Assembly (NCBI GenBank): GCA_000231825.2 | Contig: JH720297.1 | Span: forward strand, 2,085,506 to 2,149,505 | Reading direction: 5' to 3' | Origin: Tetrahymena elliotti 4EA | Lineage: Eukaryota > Ciliophora > Oligohymenophorea > Hymenostomatida > Tetrahymenidae | Length of the DNA stretch: 64,000 bases | Shown: one piece after another, positions 59,401-64,000 of the stretch | How positions within the stretch are numbered: the first letter of the stretch is position 1 | Layout of the letters: the number at the start of each line of letters is the position of its first letter | Notes under the pieces: model-generated | Told to the model about the DNA's origin: nothing | The model's database searches: none | The model's input: only the letters and a program-made list of their open reading frames with translations | Made by a program: the position numbers and the translations under genes

Positions 59401-62224
59401 TCTCTTATACTTCACCCTTAACTCTAAACAATTAATAATAAAAAAATGAATACAGTGTTATTTTTTATTTACTTATTTATTCCTTATTTTAAATTATTTA
59501 TCTTTTAATTTTTTAAAAAATATTAGGAACTTGCTTATGCCTTCCAGGATACTTTATGGATAGCTAAGGAGATTGCATAAGCTGTGCAAATAATTGCCTT
59601 AAATGCTATAATCAAGATACATGTTAGTAGTGCGTAATAAATTATGTTTTAAGTGACGATAAAACAAGTTGTAAATGTAATATCCCAAATTGCTAATAAT
59701 GTGATAAAAATGATGGATCCCTTTGCAATATTTGTAATAATGGATTTCTTTCTTAATATAATAATAAGATATGTGATTGTGGAGCTTCGGATTGCTTATC
59801 TTGTGATCATTCAAATGGTAATATTTGTAATAAATGTCAGCTTAATTATGTATTAAACTCTAATTCTTCATGTGAATGTGCTGCTTAAAACTGTGCAAAA
59901 TGTAATAAATAAGATGGTTCTATATGTGATACTTGTAAAAATGGATATATTTCTAAGGATAATAACAAAACATGCTAATGTGCAATTTAAAATTGCTTGT
60001 AATGTGATCCTGAAAATGGAAATACATGTTTAAAATGCTAGCCAAATTATTAATTTAATTCTTAGACGAATATTTGTGCATGTTCCGTTCCTTATTGCCA
60101 GACTTGTAGTGCTGCAGATGGTTCAATATGTGATACATGCTAAAGTGGATATATATTCTTATAAAGCAGCAAAATTTGTATTGTTTCTTAATCAAATGAT
60201 TTTCATGTTTAGCAAGCAGTAATTTAAACAATAGGATACAATATAACTATTTAATTTTAAAATTAACCAATTATGACTAATGAAAATCCAAATACTTTAT
60301 TTAATGTTTAAATAGCTGATTATGATAATCCCTTTTAAGTTAATTATCTAGGAACTGAATAAAGTAAGGTCTTCCTTCAAGTGAATATGGAAAATAACTG
60401 TAAAGATAGGAATCTAATAGTAATTATGAATGATCCTCTTTTTATCAATGTTAATAACCTTTAAGAACCTGAAAAAAAGGTTAAGTTGAGTGATTACATA
60501 GTTCTTACTCAGAATTAAATTTAATAAGCTGAAAATACAAAAAAGGCTGCTTCTTCAACATCAATACTTTTATACATTTTGACCCTTTTAATGACTATTT
60601 TAGGTAAAAGTTATGTACTTTTTAGTACAATAGACTTAACCACATTCATTTACTTCATGCTTTTCTTCAATGTAAGATATCCAGAAAATGTCCTATCATT
60701 TTGTTCTATCTTTCAAAATTTCTAATTTGCCTTCATTCCAAACACTATTTAACTTTATTTCATGGACCTAAATTACACCTAGCCAAATACTCCATAAAAA
60801 TTTGTTGAGAATGGATATGATGCGTAAATAAATTAATAATGCTATTTCAAATTAGAAATATAATTTTTTCATATAAATTAAATAGATACTTCTTTAATGG
60901 AGCAGGTTAATCTTTCACAATAATAATTGGAATAGTATCGATCTATTTAGCATTGAAAATTTTGTCATTTATTCCAATTCCTTCTATCAGAGTTTATATT
61001 CAGAGCAAAATTAAAAGTGGATGGGTAAATTTCAATAAGATTAAAAATTAATTTTTTTAATTAAAATTTTATAAAAAGGAATACTGTGGATTCTTTGATC
61101 TGGCTGGTTGCGTTTATGTTTATGTGCTTGTTTCAGCATTATCACAATTTTATTGCTTTAAATTTGATGAATCTCTGGCTTTTCTTAATTACACTTTATT
61201 TGCATTAAGCTTAACATTTGTTTTAATATATCCTGTAATGTTAACTATTTTTATTGTTAAATGTAAAAATCTGAGAGATCCTGAGATTTAACAATAATTT
61301 GGTTCTATATACAGTGGTTATGTACTTCCAGAAAGCGAAACAAAAGAAGAAAAAACTTTAATTGAAAAGAATGAAAATAAAAACAATGTATTAAATTTAG
61401 AAAATCAATAAAAAGATGAAACATCAGATAAAATCTAGGAAGACTCCAATAGAAAAATCTTAAACAGACAATAATTTTTATAACAAAAGTGGAGTAAATT
61501 CACTAATGTCTTTCTGTATTTAAGAAAGATGATATATATCATGGTTTTATTATTTTTGTATGGTAATGTTTACCTTCAAGTCATAATCATTTGCTTGATG
61601 AATGCTTTTCTAAGTTTCTATTACTTATACTTAAAGCCTCAAGAAGATAAATCTGTTAATATTAAGAATGGAATTAGTGAAATTATTTTAATAGTAATGC
61701 AGGCATCTATTTGTTTCCTAGTTTAAGATGATGAAGAATAAGATGAATAACATAGATTTAATATTGGTTGGCTTATTGTCGCTTTAGCTTCTTTTATTTT
61801 AGCTATTCATATTTTTAGTGTTATTTTCGATCTAATTAAGGGTACTTTTAATTTAATAAAGGATTTCATAGTAACTCTATTAAAATCTAGAGCAGAACTT
61901 AAAAAACTTAAAATAGAAAAAGAAAAATAAGCAAATTAGTCAGATTTTTAAATTTTACATATAACTTCTCAGGTTCCATTAGAAAAGTTAGGTAAAGTTA
62001 AAGGGCTTAATAGAATTTTTACCACTCATATTATCTCATAGTTAGATCCATCTTAAAAATTCTCTCATTTATAAAAGTTTGAAACCTTAAATAATTAATC
62101 ATTCACTAGATCTAATTTACCAGAAAAATAAGAACAGAACTTAGCAAATTAAAGCAATAAATATCCCTTTTCAAATCACAATCTTTTATCACATAATAGA
62201 GATAATTCAGTATAAATATTATGA
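56408..62224 (+). CDS. Surface protein: lectin-like domain, Cys-rich repeats, multi-pass membrane (1,852 aa)
   Basis: Three exons keep phase: 56408-59330, 59527-60823 and 60886-62224 (TGA). MNFYLFIIYAFHFLVQ is a signal peptide. Residues ~40-130 (VWETTQIGINSYRDFTVDLS, FKNTPQIVYSLTVYNTD) resemble an H-type lectin domain. Residues ~290-1190 are furin/growth-factor-receptor-like cysteine repeats, with long units such as CDLTCKECLSPGNSNSCTSC and later short units such as DGSICDTCKNGYI. At least seven hydrophobic segments follow, at ~1321, 1418, 1480, 1511, 1622, 1673 and 1702, then a Q/S-rich cytoplasmic tail. It is probably a plasma-membrane or ciliary receptor-like protein. Such proteins form large families in Tetrahymena and Paramecium; the ligand is unknown. 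Confidence 0.88.
57846..59130 (+). repeat. Internal ~400-bp tandem repeats in the surface-protein gene
   Basis: Four near-identical units start at about 57846, 58252, 58649 and 59083, each beginning with a stretch like GATGTGATTTAACTTGTAAA. They encode the DSNF-C / CDLTCKEC / SCD repeats. High DNA identity, including at silent sites, indicates recent duplication or gene conversion. Confidence 0.85.
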
Positions 62225-62868
62225 TTATAGTTATTACTATTATTATTATGACAATATTTATTTTTACATTTACAAACTAGCAATTAACTTATTTTAAAAA
62301 GACAATACTCTCAATTCAAATTCTGATAAAAATTAATATTCGTATTTGTTACTCTTAGATTTTTATAATAAATTTTCATGTTTTTTATTTAATTTGTAAA
62401 ATACACTAATTTAAAAATTTTTCTCTGCAATAATCTAAAATTAAATATAAATAATATCATATCTCAGTACTTTGATTTTTAAGATATTTATTTTACATTT
62501 TCTATCTAATAATTTGCTTATTTTCTAAACATTATCTTCTTAATTCTGATTAAAATAACAGTATTTTTAGAAAAATTTAAGATATAAAAGTAATGTTTGG
62601 ATACTATCTCTGTTATCGAATTTTCTAAATTAATTATCTGTACTTTAATTTTCTGATTCTAATTGTGTAAACTACTATTAAAAAATATTTAACAAATATT
62701 AATTTAAAATAAATAATTTTATTAAATATTTCGTTTTTTATCAAATTTTAAAATGCTCTTAAATAATTTTCTCTATTTAGTTTTAATTTTAAAAATTAAA
62801 AGTTTAATTTTAAAGAGAAAACAAATTTTTATCAGAAAATATAAAATACAAAATTTATGAAAACAATT
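62225..62868. terminator. Convergent 3' ends
   Basis: About 640 bp between the stop codons of the surface-protein gene (+) and the edge gene (-). Over 80% A+T; it must hold the 3' ends of both transcripts. No gene seen. Confidence 0.4.
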
Positions 62869-64000
62869 TCATTCTTGAATTACAATTCTTATAATAAAAT
62901 TCGTAAAGGTATTTTTTTTATTATCGTTGCTATTATCATTATTACTATTTATGTTAAGTAATTATTATCTTTCTTTACTTGATTTCTTAACTATTTTAAC
63001 CTTGGAATTGCTGACAGATGTTGATTTGAGCATGATAACAGATTCTAATATCTTATTTTAACTTTCTTTGATTGTAATGGCTTAATCTAATTTTCAATTA
63101 GTTTATTAAGAATTTATCATAAATTATTTTAAATTATTTACCTTAACTAAGAAACTTATAAAAATTGATTGAATTAATGGATATGAACAGCATACTCTCA
63201 CTAAATAATCATTTTTGTTAATTAACAACTTACCTTATTTATTACAATCACAATTTTAATTTAAAAGTGGTAAATTAACATGGTTTTTTTTCTAGTCTTT
63301 AAATCTAATCCATTCATATTATTCAATTTTACTTGAACTCAATTCTATTTATTTTTTAATTATAAATATTATAATTTATAAATTTTAATTAAAATTTAAA
63401 GATTAAGTGTTAATTATATTTAATATTTACTTACCTTTAATTTTTTAGGATATTATTAACTAAAACTCTGAGTATTTGGCAAATTAGCTTCTGTTGTTTT
63501 TTTAAATTTTAACTATTTATTTGGATTACTATCTTCAATTTAGTGAAATTATTCTTCATTATCTTCCCCATAATAAAAAAATAAGTTTTCATCATCTAAT
63601 TATACTTCATTAATCAGGTATAGATTCATAGAGTAATCTATCACCAATACTTTAGTTATCTCCTAAATTGTAAATCAACTCATCAATTTAATCTTTATTA
63701 GACATTTCAATAGCTTCTATAAAAGATTTTACTTACTTTATAAAAGAAATATGATCATATTCCTTCTTTTATATCATTTTAAGTTTACTACTAATAGATT
63801 CAACTAATTTGTTATTCTAGTATTTATCTTCTTCTTTTCATTTTTCTATAGCCCTAATTATTATTTTGAATTTTTATTAATAATTTTACTTTTTAATCCT
63901 ATCACCACAGTATGTGACCAAATATTTATTATCACATATGGAAGTAGCATGACTTAATTTAAAAACACCAAACTCCATGAGTTTTGTAAAGACATTTCCA
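62869..64000 (-). CDS. 3' part of an unknown gene, cut by the window edge
   Basis: The 5' end lies beyond 64000. Proposed exons: 64000-63906, 63833-63645, 63604-63435, 63291-63234 and 63086-62869 (TGA). Visible protein: FKLSHATSICDNKYLVTYC (H and C spacing that could suit a B-box-like zinc site), a helical segment KYQNNKLVESISSKLKMIQK, acidic FYYGEDNEEQFHQIEDSNPN, then a basic, N-rich tail (LKSTSVSNSKVKIVKKSSKE). Two of the introns would use the same unusual donor GTGATAG. Without them, the frame meets one TGA after RAIEK or KAIEK and later needs a one-base shift. Family not recognised. Confidence 0.55.

Overview
This is about 64 kb of very AT-rich nuclear DNA from a ciliate that reads TAA and TAG as glutamine and stops only at TGA. 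Every gene I could rebuild ends in TGA and carries in-frame TAA/TAG at glutamine positions, and the exons are separated by short AT-rich GT-AG introns. Codon use, intron style and the cysteine-rich surface protein suggest a Tetrahymena-like oligohymenophorean. The species, and whether this is macronuclear or germline sequence, cannot be settled from the window alone. I spliced the genes by hand, requiring phase to be kept at each junction. A standard-code ORF search sees almost none of them.

Layout. Bases 1-9,200 are non-coding and hold a large tandem array: about 24 recognisable copies of a ~90-bp core at ~285-bp spacing, with a second repeat (B) present three times and one 104-bp insertion that looks like a tiny transposable element. 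A tRNA gene (probably Ile-UAU) follows at 9.5 kb, with a decayed tRNA-like relic beside it. From 10.4 kb the genes are: POC1, a centriole/basal-body WD40 protein (-); mitochondrial fumarate hydratase (-); a 432-aa coiled-coil protein (+); a NUDT19-like Nudix hydrolase (+); a divergent protein kinase (-); a 601-aa protein of unknown family (+); a 165-aa unknown protein (-); a 2,649-aa, 18-exon, glutamine-rich scaffold with an IQ motif and CEP350-like C-terminal features (-); striatin, the STRIPAK scaffold (-); a lysine-rich probable nuclear protein (+); a 1,852-aa surface protein with an H-type-lectin-like domain, furin-like cysteine repeats and a multi-pass membrane region (+); and a gene cut by the right edge (-).

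How they fit together. The genes look like independent housekeeping and cytoskeletal genes, not an operon or a mobile system. Two products (POC1 and the giant scaffold) point to centriole/basal-body biology and striatin to cortical signalling, but their proximity may be chance. The least explained part is the repeat array in the first 9 kb. Apparent single-base frame breaks occur in striatin and possibly in the lysine-rich gene. The edge gene can be read through either with two unusual introns or with a TGA and an indel. These need read-level checking.
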